Positions 21,601 through 33,689 of a DNA stretch of 64,000 bases are shown here, in pieces. The DNA comes from Myrica gale. Taxonomy: Eukaryota > Streptophyta > Magnoliopsida > Fagales > Myricaceae. The stretch is taken from the NCBI GenBank assembly GCA_963930655.1, contig OZ005602.1, positions 27,169,840 through 27,233,839 of the forward strand, read 5' to 3'. Position numbers and translations under genes: made by a program. Within the stretch, counting starts at the first letter, position 1, and the number at the start of each line of letters is the position of its first letter. The notes beneath the pieces are model-generated. The model was given only the letters and a program-made list of their open reading frames with translations. It was not told the DNA's origin and searched no databases.

Positions 21601-24600
21601 GGAAATTGGCAATTTAGTCCTTAAGTTATGACCCTTTTTGCATTTTAGTTCTTGGATTTAAAACTTCAAATCTAAAGCCCTTATATTCCCTACCTTTGAC
21701 GATGAGGCCCTTCCGTTACATTGTCGTCTCTCCCCTTAACGGAGACTCTTAACACGTCACCTAAAATTTCACGTGTCACACTGACCTGCCACATCAGCAG
21801 CATCTTTTCGGATTACACATGACATTTTTGAAATGGTTTCGTCCATCATTTAGTCTTAGGCTCCCACGCTTGGTTTTTTTCCCCGAAATGAATCAAAACG
21901 GCGCCAAATTGAATCTGTATTCACACTCAAAGCAAAACGCTGTCACTTGGTTTTGACGGGAACTACATTGTTTAATAAGTGTATAACGAAGTACACCGTT
22001 TTAATTCATTTAGGCATGCAAAGCAAAACACTTTAATTTCTGCATTTTGAGATATGCCCACAATGTAACAATTATGTCAAAAAAAAGTTGCATTTCCACA
22101 TGTTGTCCATATATTCAAGGTCATAGTTCACCAATATATCTGACATGCCAGTATAGTGAATACATGTTCTTCAACAAATCAGTGAATACCATACTTGGAC
22201 ACAAAACATAGAAGATACATGTTCTTCAAGTTGGATACCATACAAACAAGTTCCATACAACTTTACACCTCCTCAAAATGCAACAAAAATACATGCTGAC
22301 CATTCCCTATTTACTACTAACAACAACAAAATAAGGGAAATGCAAATCCAACAGTCTTGGTAATCACTTAAGTATGCTGAGTCACGCCACTGCACCCTTC
22401 TGGTGTCTCTTGTGTAGTAGTCTCCACAGTATCCTACATTTCAGAAACTCATAAATAAGAAAAGTCAGTTGTATGATATATCTAAAAAATCTAAAGGAAC
22501 AATCCAACTAACACCATGCCACTCATATCTTACCCAGACTTGGTCTCCAGTTGGGGCACCATTGCCACAATTTCCTCTTCCCCTCCCTCTTCCCTTTCCT
22601 CGTCCCTTTCCTCTCCGAGATACTCTGCTGCCACAATCCTACAAATATAATATTAAAACAAAAATGTAATTTCATATTAGCCCAAGATCGTATAACTTGA
22701 AAATATAAAACATAAATGTAATAACAAGGATTACCATGCTTCCTTCTCCACTCTCAGACACCTTTGTCTTTTTTCCAAACTTTCTTATTTGGATTCTCGG
22801 GATAAGGACACGCACGTGTGTTATGGCCTTCATTCCCGCAGTTCCCACATTTGACCACATACCCGCTCCGGCTAACCTTGTGAGGAACTTTGGGTTCATC
22901 TAGCTCCCTTCTCCTAGATTTTCTCGACCTCCCAGGTTGCGCCCGAACATGTGGAGGTAATATTACAACATTCCAGTCATTAGGTCATGCCTCAGGGCCT
23001 GGCATAACATGTATTCCCTGCTCATACGATCTCACATATGTCGCCAAATGGTAGCAATCATCAACGTACTCCTCAGGGCGACATCTACTAAAGTAGATTG
23101 CAGAACAGGCATGGATACATGGTATCCCAGTAAGTTGCCACATACCACAGATGCATGTCATATTCTCTAAATCAACAACTCTGCGAAGTCCATATGGGTG
23201 GTCGACTTCAAATTCAAGATCGCTTTGCCACTGACATACACAAAGGCGGGAGTCATTCTTTATCTTCTCAAATAATTTGAAGATCTTCGGACACAATGCT
23301 TTCGGCGTTTGTTGTATTACTGCCTCCGCTCCCACTCGCTTCTTATGAAACCTGACAAGAAGTTGTCGTCGAATCGTCTCAAGTATGGTGATTATGGCTT
23401 GTCTCGTGCATCTTTTATCCATGCATTAAAAGATTCAGCTATGTTATTCAACAACATGTCAGTTTTTCCATTCAAACCGAACGCATGTCTCGACCACAAA
23501 GTCAAATTAATCTCCTCGAGCGCTTTATGCATAGATGGGTTCATCAACTCGATACCCTTCATTATAGCCTCAAAGTCAATTCGGTTGCTTGAAGTTGCAG
23601 CTTGCCACAACGAATCCTTGAAAATCTTCCCCTTAAATCCTTTTGACTTTAGGTTCGCGTGGATATGTCGTAAACAACATCTATGACTCATCCGTGGGTA
23701 TTCATTTTCAAATACTAGTCCCAAACCCGGCAAAAACATCAAATTAGTTATTAATAAAAATAGATTCAGTTCACTATTGTATTACTAATAGGTAAAAAGA
23801 CAAATTAAGATAAAGAATTTAATGGGTAAGTATTTAATGCAAGATTGTACCTTCTGTCTATCGCTCATGAACGTCCACCTTTCATAGTCATCGATGTCTC
23901 CAATATCAGCTATTAGAAGCCCTAAAAACCAACTCCAGGAATCGCAGGTCTCAGCCTCGACAACCGCATATGCAATGGGGAATATGTCGTTGTTCCCGTC
24001 TATTCCAATTGCACATAGGAGTTGCCCTTCAAATCCTCCCTTCAAATGACATCCATCAACACAAATGAATGGTCTACAATGTTTGAACCCATCCTGGCAC
24101 GCCTTCAGGTAAATATAAATCCTCTTGAAGTGATCCCCAGACTTCAATATGAACACACCCGTACCTGGGTTCCACCTCTCCAATGCTAGTGCGTACCTCC
24201 CAATGAACTTGAATTGTTCAGTTTGATTCTCATGAACCATTCTACATGCCAGCCTCTTCTCTCGGTAACAACGGTGTAGAGGCACATTAATGTTGAATTC
24301 TCTGCGAATTTGGCCCCTCATTGCAGCTACAAACCAACTAGGTTGATCTCTGAAGTTCGGAAGGTAATGGTGAGCTAAGAATTGTACATTGCACTTCGTG
24401 TTTTCATAATGCGCCCCGCAATTGTGTTCAGAAATAAAGGACTTGATTTGAATACCATCATAATCCCTCATCTTAGATGCGAACACATAGAATTCACATC
24501 CATCCTCTTGGCAGCGAGCTTGCACTCTAACCCTATCATTCTTCAAATAGATGTAGTCAAAATGTTTCTGAATTGAATATTTCCTTAACGCCTTTCGTAG

Positions 24601-26100
24601 GACTGTTGTAGTAGGAAATATCAATACCTTGTAAAGTGAAACCTCTCCTTGCAAATCAGTTTGCTCATTAAACTCTGCAAATCTCCTCATGCGTGGAGCC
24701 TTATCACTATCAGAACCATCCACACTTCTGAAGTCTTCGGAATCTTCGTACTCCGAATCATTTCCTTCACCCTCTTCACCCCACGGTTTTCTGGGAAAGG
24801 CCCCAAACCAATCAACTTGTGGTTGTGTCTCATTGTGTGCATCATCTGGACTTTGAATTTCAACGTAAGCATCAGTGTCCTCAACGTCTTTCCCAGAAAA
24901 GTCACTCAAGTCAGTTCCATAGTCCAACCCTTCTTCCTCCCTGTCACCCTCAACTTCATTATTATCGTCATCGTCATCACCACAACCCTCATCTGTTGAT
25001 GGCCCATCTTCTAATAGCAATGGAGAGTCTAAATCAAGTAACTCGGCCTCATCAACTACATGCTCCACAAAGATATTTAGAACCTTTCGCTTCTCAACAC
25101 GGGATCTATTAATCATATTGATGATATCTCTGTCGCTTTTGAAAGTTTTTACAGCAACCCACTCTTCATCATCGAAAGTGTACCAAAGGTCACCAGAATT
25201 TGCATGCCCGAGACCACTTACAACTCTGTGAATTTCTCCTACTGAAATATAATCGGGATCCATGTTCCCAACCACATCAACGCTCCCTCCAACATAAAGT
25301 TGACCCCGGTCTCCAAAAAAAGTGCCTCCATGATATACCACAATCTTCAGCCCACCTATTCAACTTAAAAATATAAATATACAGTACACTTTTGCATTGT
25401 CAAAATATAAACATAGATATAAATAATACAACATGTTGACCTACTATGATATTTAATATCAAAAAATTAAATAAACAAATAATCAATTACTCATGTAAAA
25501 TGTACAAATAAATCATTACTAAATAAACAAATAAAGTTCCTCAGATCCAACGTGAAATGTATTTCTTCTTCTTCGGGTTCAACAACAACAACATAAGCGC
25601 ACTTACTCATAAAAGGTAACACGTCTATTTTCTATTGGTTCTATTTGTTGAATAAGCTGCAAATGAATGAATCTGGGACCACTTATATATGCGACAATGA
25701 CAAAATCCAGGGATCACAGATTGTTATGCATACCAAAAGAAGACCACCTACTAAGAAAACGACAACACAGAAAGGCACAAGCTTCCCTAAAAGACGCCAT
25801 ACAACAAGTATATTATACATCACAAATGCTATCGAAAAACACTGACCCACGCAAGTCCCTAAAAAATGCTTCGGTACAAAAGAAGGTCTTTGATAAATGA
25901 TTCTCCAACCATACATCACAAAAGCAAGTGACCCACCCACTTTTTCTCTTCAAAGACCATAGTTAAGGGGAAAAGTTAAAATACCTGATGACATCTCTCC
26001 AAGTGAACCAGCGAGCTTCCTTTTTTTGGACAGGGACTCGGACACAATGAACCCAAAACCCACTCCGTCACAATCTATCAATGAACCAACACTCTTACAA
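21601..26100 (-). mobile_element. Decayed Mutator-like element (MULE)
   Basis: Contains the MULE transposase remnant at 22385-25357. The left end at 21601 (GGAAATTGGCAATTTAGTCC, then AACGGAG and ACACGTCA blocks) matches in layout the ends of the MITEs at 5159 and 33305. I could not find the opposite inverted repeat; unit 1-like sequence resumes by about 26,150, so the right boundary is approximate. It sits inside unit 2 and is absent at the matching place in unit 1 (between about 9,400 and 9,485). Confidence 0.7.
22385..25357 (-). pseudogene. MULE transposase pseudogene (MuDR type)
   Basis: Order of domains along the minus strand. First an acidic N-terminal region follows IGGLKIVVYHGGTFF. 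Then comes the MuDR DNA-binding region with CRVQARCQEDGCEFYVFAS-like cysteines (about 24,450-24,560). The DDE core has FICVDGCHLKG, FMSDRQK, HRCCLRHIHANLKSKGF and AESFNAWI. The SWIM zinc finger is CICGMWQLTGIPCIHA (about 23,110-23,160), and a CCHC knuckle CGNCGNEGHNTRAC lies at 22808-22850. Lesions: no start codon in the first visible exon; an intron acceptor reading CCG instead of CAG near 23,727; a one-base frameshift near 23,395; and a TGA at 22985-22987 where Trp is expected (GPEA*PNDW). The gene's 3' exons lie around 22,385-22,640. It cannot encode an active transposase, but transposase from relatives could act on its ends. Confidence 0.9.
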
Positions 26101-26170
26101 AGTTTCTTTGATTTTTGACTGTAGGAGAAACTTGCGTTTGCTGTTCAGCCTTAGGAAATACTAATTGCTT
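25358..26170. other. AT-rich DNA upstream of the MULE transposase
   Basis: Expected to hold the MULE promoter, 5' exon and right terminus, none of which I can place. Short ORFs at 25,645-25,940 have no recognisable domain. Collinear unit 1-type sequence returns at about 26,150. Confidence 0.4.
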
Positions 26171-26179
26171 GGAGACTAA

Positions 26180-26456
26180 CATTATACTTTGCACCTCCAT
26201 CTGGAAGTCTTCACTTTGCATTATAAATTATTATTTTTGTTACATTGCATTTAATAAAACTTTTTTTACGAGGGCAAAACCATCATTTAAAATGTTAAAA
26301 ATTTAATTTTCATTAAAATTCACAGAAAATTGTAGCGGAAGGTGCAAAGTATTTGAAATCAATAATTAGTTAGTGCAATGTAACAAAAATAATAGCTTAA
26401 GATGAAAAGCATTAATACCCCTCTAGTTGGAGCTGACTGAAAAGTGTGTTTATCCC
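26180..26456. mobile_element. Left-truncated copy of the 10355 MITE
   Basis: Matches 10,385-10,723 with small gaps and ends in GTGTGTTTATCCC. It marks the collinear position in unit 2. Confidence 0.7.
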
Positions 26457-26464
26457 TTGAATTT

Positions 26465-28170
26465 TTATAGTCGTTGTGAATGTACTTGTATAATTGGCAT
26501 AATTTCAATGAGAAAACAATTCTTTTATTATTGTATTTTTGGTTTAGAATGTATAAAACAACTTGGTCTGGTCTATGGAGATTCTGTAAGCTTGTAGACA
26601 GTGGAAGAGGCTTCTAGAAGGGTTTCTAAACGAACTTGAAGGTCTGAAGCATTCTGCATATGTTTTGTAGCTTTTCTAGTGATAGGGTCAGCATTTGATC
26701 AGATCGAGGTTAGCCTGACAGAGTCTAACAAATTTTGTTTTAAGTTTAGAAACTCTGCCCAAACCTCTTTTTTAACCCATTATACATTTCTACTCTTGTC
26801 AAAACACTATATAAACCTATTTTTAAGCCTCATACATTTTTTTACTTAGATTGAAATTGCATTACTCTCATATATCCTTTCTAGACCCTTTTGTACTTTG
26901 TTTCTCTCTCTATAGGCCGAACACCCTATTTTTTTAGATTTGAGTTTGAGAGAATTATTTCTTCCCTCTGGTAGAAGATTGCTGAAGTAGGATATCGCTG
27001 AAGAATATTTGATCATTCCTACTTGGTTTCTTTGAAGATCAAATCACCAAGATTCAAGTTTTTTGAGAGAATCTCAAGAAGGTTTGTTATTGAAGTTTCA
27101 GGAGTGGAATGGATGACGAGTTCGTCGGCTTCTGCGTAAGAATTGACCAGAGTTGCTAGTCATTGAATTGTGTGTCGGGTATCGGTCCAAGAAGATTTCT
27201 TGGGTGGCTTTATTAAAGTTGGGGGATCTGAAAAAGTGAAACGTTTTACTTGTGATCATCACCATCTTGTAAAGTTCAAAAGTTCTTAGTGGATCGTCGA
27301 CTTTTGCGTAAGAATTGACCAAAGTTGCTGGTCATTGAATTACGTGTCGGGCATCGGTCTAAGAAGATTTCTTGGGTGACTTTATTAAAGTTGGGGGATC
27401 TGAAAAAGTGAAACGTTTTATTTGTGATCATCACCATCTTGTAAAGTTCAAAAGTTCTTAGTGGATCGTCGACTTTTGCGTAAGTATTGACCAAAGTTGC
27501 TGGTCATTGAATTGCGTGCCGGACATCGGTCTAAGAAGATTTCTTGGGTGCCTTTATTAAAGTTGGGGGATCTGAAAAAGTGAAACGTTTTATTTGTGAT
27601 CATCACCATCTTGTAAAGTTCAAAAGTTCTTAGTGGATCGTCGACTTCTGCGTAAGAATTGACCAAAGTTGCTGGTCATTGAATTGCGTGTCGGGCATCG
27701 GTCCAAGAAGATTTCTTGGGTGGCTTTATTAAAGTTGGTGGATCTGAAAAAGTGAAGCGTTTTATTTGTAATCATCACCATCTTGTAAAGTTCAAAAGTT
27801 TTTAGCGGATCGATTGATGTAGTCTTCACACACCCGGAGTGTTTTTATCTCTTGCAAGAAGACATCATCAAGAGATTTTCACTTCGTAACCAAAATTTAT
27901 TGTCTTGGTTGCTTGCTTATTTTACTTAAATTGTTCTTGTGATTTTATTAACATCTTTATTCATCTTTTTTATTAATTAAGAGTATGTTACCTTAATTAA
28001 ACAATCTTGATGGTCAGTCTAAGGTTAGACGTCTGGAATCCCAGATTTGACAGATTTGATATTTTCATTCGATTGATATTTGATTTGGTATTTTCTGTGA
28101 TAGAAAAAGGTGTTTAAATTTTTATACCTATTCACCCCTCTAAGTATAGTATTGAGTCTAAACTTGATTT
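26465..28170 (+). mobile_element. LTR-like insertion (possible solo Copia-type LTR)
   Basis: About 1.7 kb present in unit 2 but not in the matching place of unit 1 (between about 10,740 and 10,957). It has promoter-like sequence (ACTATATAAACC near 26,807) and a leader region. The block TATTCACCCCTCTAAG near 28,127 resembles the 3' end of plant Copia LTRs. No gag or pol remains. Exact ends and TSD unresolved. It contains the 172-bp array at 27,122-27,810. Confidence 0.45.
27122..27810. repeat. 172-bp tandem array, four copies
   Basis: GCGTAAG-anchored units start at 27134, 27306, 27478 and 27650, exactly 172 bp apart. Units are nearly identical and carry ATTGACCAAAGTTGCTGGTC, AAGAAGATTTCTTGGGTG and GTGATCATCACCATCTTG. 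The four homologous minus-strand ORFs (about 70 codons) arise because 172 is not a multiple of three; they are not genes. Confidence 0.95.
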
Positions 28171-28209
28171 TCAATTGTTATTCCAGGTTCGCGAACACAA
28201 AAATGGTGA

Positions 28210-28400
28210 CACCAAATCTAGCTATTTATGACTTATTTGGTGGACTATAGCATGAGAGAAAACTCGATTAGAAATGTAACAATTTTTTACCATAAAGTTC
28301 TCTTTACATTTTTAATTGGCTAGGGCCCTTCTAACTAGCAAAGGCTATAAAGAAATATCCCAATGCAATTACGCATTGAATATCTCTCTTGCTCATGTAT
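28210..28400. repeat. Unit 2 copy of unit 1 sequence 10,957-11,115
   Basis: ATCTAGCTATTTATGACTT, TTTTTAATTGGCTAGGG and GCAATTACGCATT occur in the same order in both places. Here the LINE and the hAT MITE present in unit 1 are absent, giving the empty site. Confidence 0.8.
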
Positions 28401-28429
28401 ATATATATACACGAGAGAGCCTTGCTAAA

Positions 28430-29106
28430 AGAGATTAAAAAGAAATAAGTATAATAATAATAAATAAATAAATAAACAACAAAAAATAGACATGTGTCAT
28501 TGAAATAAAAAAAAATTAAATATTTGTAACATAAAATTGTAAATAAAAATTAAACTAAAAAATAAAAATAAAAAATTTTAAAAAAGAGACAGTTCCCCTA
28601 CCTCGACCTGTTAGGCCCGGGATGGAGGGATTCCTTCCCCCTCCACCCAAGCGGCACTCTGGGGTCCCATCCCGCAATCCATTTGAGTTGTTGGATGGAG
28701 GAAAGGTCCCCTCAACCCTGATTTGGTGGTGGGGGGAGGGATCTGTCCACCACACCTGGCCAACCAGACCTGTGCAACTCAGGGTGGAGGAAGAATCCCT
28801 CCCCCTTCCACAGTGCATGGGTGTCAAGGCAGGGAGCTCCCCACCTTGATCTTTTTTAAAAAAAATATATAATTTTAATATTTTTATTTATTTTATTTTC
28901 AAGACACGTGACATATTCTAATTGGGTGGGAGCTGTTATTTAATCTACCTGATAAGTTTTCTGTTAAATCATTCTAACGGAGTTAGGTTTGATGACCTAA
29001 TTTATTGATGGTCAAATCTAAGTGACTAAAAATATATTTTTTTAAAAACTTAATGAGTTTTTTTAAAATCAGCCTAAAACATAATGATTGTTATATTTTC
29101 CTAAAT
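28430..29106. mobile_element. Unit 2 copy of the long-inverted-repeat element
   Basis: Shares with 12,603-13,398 the GC-rich core (GGCACTCTGGGGTCCCATCC, about 28,651) and the right arm (GACCTAATTTATTGATGG to TTTTCCTAAATTT). The left arm is degraded. Confidence 0.7.
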
Positions 29107-29217
29107 TTGATGTTAAAATGTAAATTGTGTAGTCCAATTAAGACTTTGTGATTTGGCTCTATATATAGACACGTTCTTCTATGTCAAAGATGTAGCCATT
29201 TGGCCTCTCTATGACTA

Positions 29218-29524
29218 GGATATGTTCGTTTTCACACTTTTTTCAGGATTCTAAGTATATTCACAAATTTATCACCGAACATATTCAGAATTCAAACACA
29301 AACACTAATACATTTTACACAATCTCCAACAATTTTTTAATTTTTTATTAAACATAAATTTTCTCTCTCTATACTTTTTCACATAACTCTAATATTTTTT
29401 TATTAAACAATTACATCAAATCATTTCTCTCTCCACTTTTAACAAACACCAATAAAACACTATTCAACATAAAAATTCACAACTTCTCTAAAATCCTACA
29501 TTTTTACTCAACACGAACATAACC
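29218..29524. mobile_element. MITE, TIR GGATATGTTCG, TSD CTA
   Basis: 307 bp ending CACGAACATAACCC, flanked by CTA (29215-29217 and 29525-29527). AT-rich, no coding capacity. Related in plan to 51733-52117. Confidence 0.65.
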
Positions 29525-29819
29525 CTAGGTCTTTGTAAACCAAACCATAAGTCTTTTCTCTCTCCCTTCCTCGCTCTCTCCTTCAATCTTCTCTAGTTTA
29601 ATATTTTCAACATGGTTTCATAGTCATTACGTTCTTGTAGCCCTTGGTCACTAGCGCCTTCCAGTTGACATCCAACCACTCCCCAATGCTTTCTTAATCT
29701 CTACCGACTTCCTGCCACTCCCTGGCACCACCCGTCATCATCTTGTTTGCATGGCAGATACTGTACACACCATCCACCAATTCCACTCTATCTAGCACTC
29801 GCGACGCTTTCCACCACCT

Positions 29820-30041
29820 CTTATGCTCATTCCAGTCGTGCCATCTGTTTGTTCAAATTCGGCTTGGTGGGACTTCTTTACGGCGTGTAATTGTCTGAAA
29901 GTCGATTTGAGGTTCTCAAATCATCTCGGTCGGAGCCGCACTTTTATCTGTTCTGATTCTACCCTCGTCCAAAGCCGCACTCAAATCTTGTTCCTTCGCC
30001 TTTCCAAAATGTAATTCCTAGCTTCGTCCAAGTGAGGAAGG
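29820..30041. repeat. Unit 2 copy of 13,888-14,060 and start of R1
   Basis: CCAGTCGTGCCATC, TTTGAGGTTCTCAAATCA and CTAGCTTCGTCC are shared with unit 1. The unit 1 hairpin MITE is not present here. Confidence 0.7.
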
Positions 30042-31148
30042 CAGTGGCGGAACTAGGACCAATATTCAGGGGGGTCGAATTTTAAAAACGAAATAATAAG
30101 AATTTTTTTCCTTTGTAATGTTAAAAACTATCTTACAATTACAATATCAAAAATTAAGAACTATAAGCATTAAAAATATTACAATACATGTACATAGGTG
30201 ACAATTGCATTCTACTCATCAATTTTTTTTTCTCACTTTACACCTTTATCTGTAGCTACGCCTGCTTTTGATGATCTTTAACATAGAATGTGCAGAGGCT
30301 CTGGCAGTTCAACTTGCTCTCCAAGACTATGGAAACCTCCAAGGGCTTGTTTGGATTGGGTTCAGATTCGGGGTCAGGTTTTGGTTCAGCGGGTCGAGAT
30401 TCTAAAAATTAAACCTGGACCCAAAACTCATCGTTTGGCCGTGGGTTAAGAGTTACGCGGGTTATATATTTTGTCAAAAAGCGTCTGACAGTCGACGACT
30501 CCTTCATTGCATACTGAAAATATTTAATATAAATAATTAAAATTAATTAAATTTAGAGAAAAAATAACAAAAACAAAGAACAAATTGCTAGCATAGTGGA
30601 AATTCCACTGCTCGCGCGAGCATAGTGGAAATCCCTATGCTTGCGCGAGCATAGTGATTTCTCTTACATTATGCTCGCGTGAGCACAGTGGAAAGAGAAC
30701 ACTATGCTCGCGAGGGCATATTTTTTCTCGCTCGCGCGAGCAGCATTGTGTGTGCGGTTTTTTCTTTTAAACCTCACAACTCTGCACGCAGGCGAGAGCA
30801 ACAGATTCGCGAGCCCGGACATATTAAAATCTGACGCGTGGAGATGTCAGCATATTGGCACATGAATTTTAACTTGGGACAAACGCTTTCAGAGTTAATT
30901 GACATCCGCGGTTGCTTTGTCAGCGTAAAGTTACACTTTTCAAAATTGCGTGTGTCAGGTGGTCGCTGTGGAGTTGAACCCTGAAGTTGAGCTCAGCGCA
31001 AAGTTACACTTTTCATTTTTGGTGGCTTGAGGGGTAGCGGTCCTTATGTTTTTTTAAAAAAATATTTATAATTGCATGTAAGAGTTCTTTTTTGGTGACT
31101 TGAGGGGTAGCGGTCGCCCAGGACCGCTACCCCTTCGTTCCGCCACTG
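30042..31148. mobile_element. hAT-type element, 1.1 kb, non-autonomous
   Basis: Ends CAGTGGCGGAACTAGG and GTTCCGCCACTG, with a perfect 8-bp TSD GAGGAAGG (30034-30041 and 31149-31156). It splits repeat R1. No transposase. Internal features: a LINE-like scrap around 30,290-30,340 (GAATGTGCAGAGGCTCTGGC frame reads ECAEALAVQLAL), a probably nested element from about 30,345, and five variants of the palindrome GCTCGCGCGAGC between 30,610 and 30,741. Confidence 0.85.
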
Positions 31149-31340
31149 GAGGAAGGTATACCATTTTGAGTTTTTGGGAAGCGTGTTACTCGTGAAATGC
31201 CAACGAGGGATCTCAAAAATCCAATCTATATATTATGTTCTTTAGCAGATAACAGAAAGTCAGCCATATTGTATGTTATACAAAAGTTCTCAAAAGTATA
31301 AAAGGAAGACAGCCCCTGCCATCCCCTTACTTTAATTTAG
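31149..31340. repeat. R1, unit 2 copy (right part)
   Basis: Continuation of the R1 repeat interrupted by the hAT element, containing GCCAACGAGGGATCTC and AAGACAGCCCCTGCCATCCC. Confidence 0.75.
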
Positions 31341-31666
31341 CCTTTATCTTCTTCATCTTCATGCTAAAAAGTTAACAATAAACTTTGACGGACCATTAAC
31401 GCAAAAATGGAAACTGAAACGAAAACAGAGAAAAATCCGTGAACTATATAGTAATCAAAAGGAATCTGGGTGCAAGTAGTGCCCCTCCTTCCCAAATTTC
31501 CAACTGCTACGTCCTTTATTTTAGCTTGATGTTTTAACTCCTGCTAAGTGATGAGTTATGTTTATTCATCTATTACGAGTTTCTATTGTTAATGTGAAAT
31601 TATTGGTTGTCTTATGAGTTAGCATCAACGAATCGATGCTATGTTAAACCTCTTTGCCTTTGTTTC

Positions 31667-32070
31667 TTTTTTTTTCTACGCAAATATTCATTCAACCACC
31701 CAAAAGATCAAAGTCAAGAGGGGTTGGGGGGTCATTAGAGTTCTAAATGACATGAGGGATACAATGCAAAGGGATATTCCCTTCCAAACGTTCTAAAACA
31801 ACCCAGTTGGCAATATTATGGGCTAACATGTTAGCTCCACGATTTACATGAGAAACTTTCCATTAGGGATAGGAATCGAGATTTGCTTTAATGTCTCGAA
31901 TGAAGAGGGTAATGGACCAATCTGGGATAAACGATGGCTGATTAAGAGCATTGCAGACTTAAAGTTGTCACCTTCAAATTCCACCAGAGAAAAACCAAGC
32001 AAACAAGCCTCCTGAACAGCAAAAAAAAACTGTTTTGGCCTCTCCTACAAGAAGAGTACCGGGAGGAGAT
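31667..32070 (-). mobile_element. 5'-truncated LINE with 17-bp TSD
   Basis: Minus-strand remnant of an RNase H-like LINE C-terminus: EACLLGFSLVEFEGDNF, then QPSFIPDWSITLFIRDIKA and RGANMLAHNIANWVVLE. There is one frameshift and one stop codon. The poly(A) appears as a T run at 31667-31675. Flanked by a perfect 17-bp duplication CTCTTTGCCTTTGTTTC (31650-31666 and 32071-32087). Confidence 0.88.
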
Positions 32071-32087
32071 CTCTTTGCCTTTGTTTC

Positions 32088-33294
32088 ATAAGACCATTAG
32101 ATTGAAAATTCTGTAATTCGAATTCTTCTCTTCTATCATATTAATTAAAACTAGAGGCAAGAGCAGTTTGCCTATAAGCAATTAAGCAGGGCAGGTCTCT
32201 TCTATTGCGTGGCATTTCACTTCGGCAAGCAAAAATCATGTCTAAAAAAAAGGTGTTTATTCTTTCTCTCTGTGCTCGTTTCCAAGGCCTTTTATTTTAG
32301 GAAGTTATTATCTTTTTTTTTATTTGTTTGAACTGGAAGTGCTACCTTCAGATCTCACTGATAAATGCATATTCTTTCATACGGCTTATTTTCTCTTTGT
32401 AGCTCTATTTTCAATACTTTCATCAAAAAATGAAAAAGTGCATGCAGTCTCACGCGGTGCCAAACCTCCGCGGCTGCCCCTTTTATCTTTTCTTAGCTTT
32501 GTTTCGTTCTTTTCCATGTTGTTTCCTTTCTCTCTGTAGCTCTTTTTCAATATATAATATGCATCTTAAGGTCAAAAAAAGATTCATATTTGTTTTGGAA
32601 AGGCAAAAATTAATTACTGAATAAAATAACTCAGCCTATATTGTAAGAAAGCAAACCTCGACTGCCCCTACTAAAACAACGTCCACAGTTTAGCCGTTGG
32701 ATTAAAGCCGAAGCCTCACATGGAATTAATTTTATTTGTCATTTTTTTTCAGTTTTCTTGATTTGCGGAATTTTTTATTCTGGCCCCAATTTGGTTTTAA
32801 ATTTTTTCTTAATATCTGTAAGTTATTTTTTTTGTATTTTTGTAACTTTTTTCAGATTTTTGTAAATTAATTAAATACTTTTTATTTTACTAAATTTCCG
32901 AAAGTATTTTTTATTTGTAAAAAACTTTTATAGACATTTTATACATTTTTGAAACTATTTTAATCAATTTTATCTATTTTTATTTATTATTATTTTTAAT
33001 AGTTTTGATACTAATTATATTTGCAAATTATTTTTACGTTATTATTTTTGAAATATTTACATGAATTTTTTATTTATTGCTTTCTATTATTTTTGTAAAA
33101 ATTTATTTATTTTATAAATTTTGCACGATTTTTATCTTGTATTTTTGTTTGTTATAATTCTTTTAATAAGTTTGATAATTTATCTATTTTTATAATTTTA
33201 TAATTTATGAAACGATTTTCTACGTATTTTTTGAATTATATATGTTTCTGATTTTTGTTATTCTTTGAATATCATACTAATTATAAAAATAATA
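32088..33294. other. AT-rich intergenic DNA
   Basis: 32,740-33,300 is an extreme T/A-rich stretch dominated by TTTTTATTTT variants. Short ORFs only. No gene or RNA recognised. Confidence 0.6.
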
Positions 33295-33304
33295 ATATTT
33301 TTTA

Positions 33305-33644
33305 GGAAAATTAAAATTTTAGTCACTAGGTTTACAGCACGCTGACAATTTAGTCACTAAGTTCCATTTTTTGACAATATGGTCAGTGAGAATATATAGT
33401 TGTGACGATCTGATTTTTCCGTCAAATCTCCGTTAATTTTTAACAGAATAGAATGCGGTCGACCGCTACAAGTTACCTTTGCCGCAACAGTAAACAACTG
33501 GTCGACCGCTAAAAATTTAACGGAGGTTTGTCGGAAAGACCAGATCGTCACAACTATATTCTCAGTGACCGTATTGTCAAAAATAAAACCTAATGACTAA
33601 ATCGTCGGTGTGTTATAAACCTAATAACTAAATTGTCAATTTCC
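33305..33644. mobile_element. Mutator-type MITE with GGTCGACCGCT motifs
   Basis: 340 bp, ends GGAAAATTAAAATTTTAGTC and AACTAAATTGTCAATTTCC. Flanked by a 10-bp identity, ATA plus six T plus A, at 33295-33304 and 33645-33654, which includes the expected 9-bp TSD. Two GGTCGACCGCT motifs at 33457 and 33500. Same family as 5159-5563. Confidence 0.85.
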
Positions 33645-33689
33645 ATATTTTTTATAATAAAATTTCAATCATTCAAAATCTGAATCAAT

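Noticed and set aside
27098..27829. Four homologous minus-strand ORFs of about 70 codons
   Set aside because: They are the same frame repeated by the 172-bp tandem array, not a gene family.
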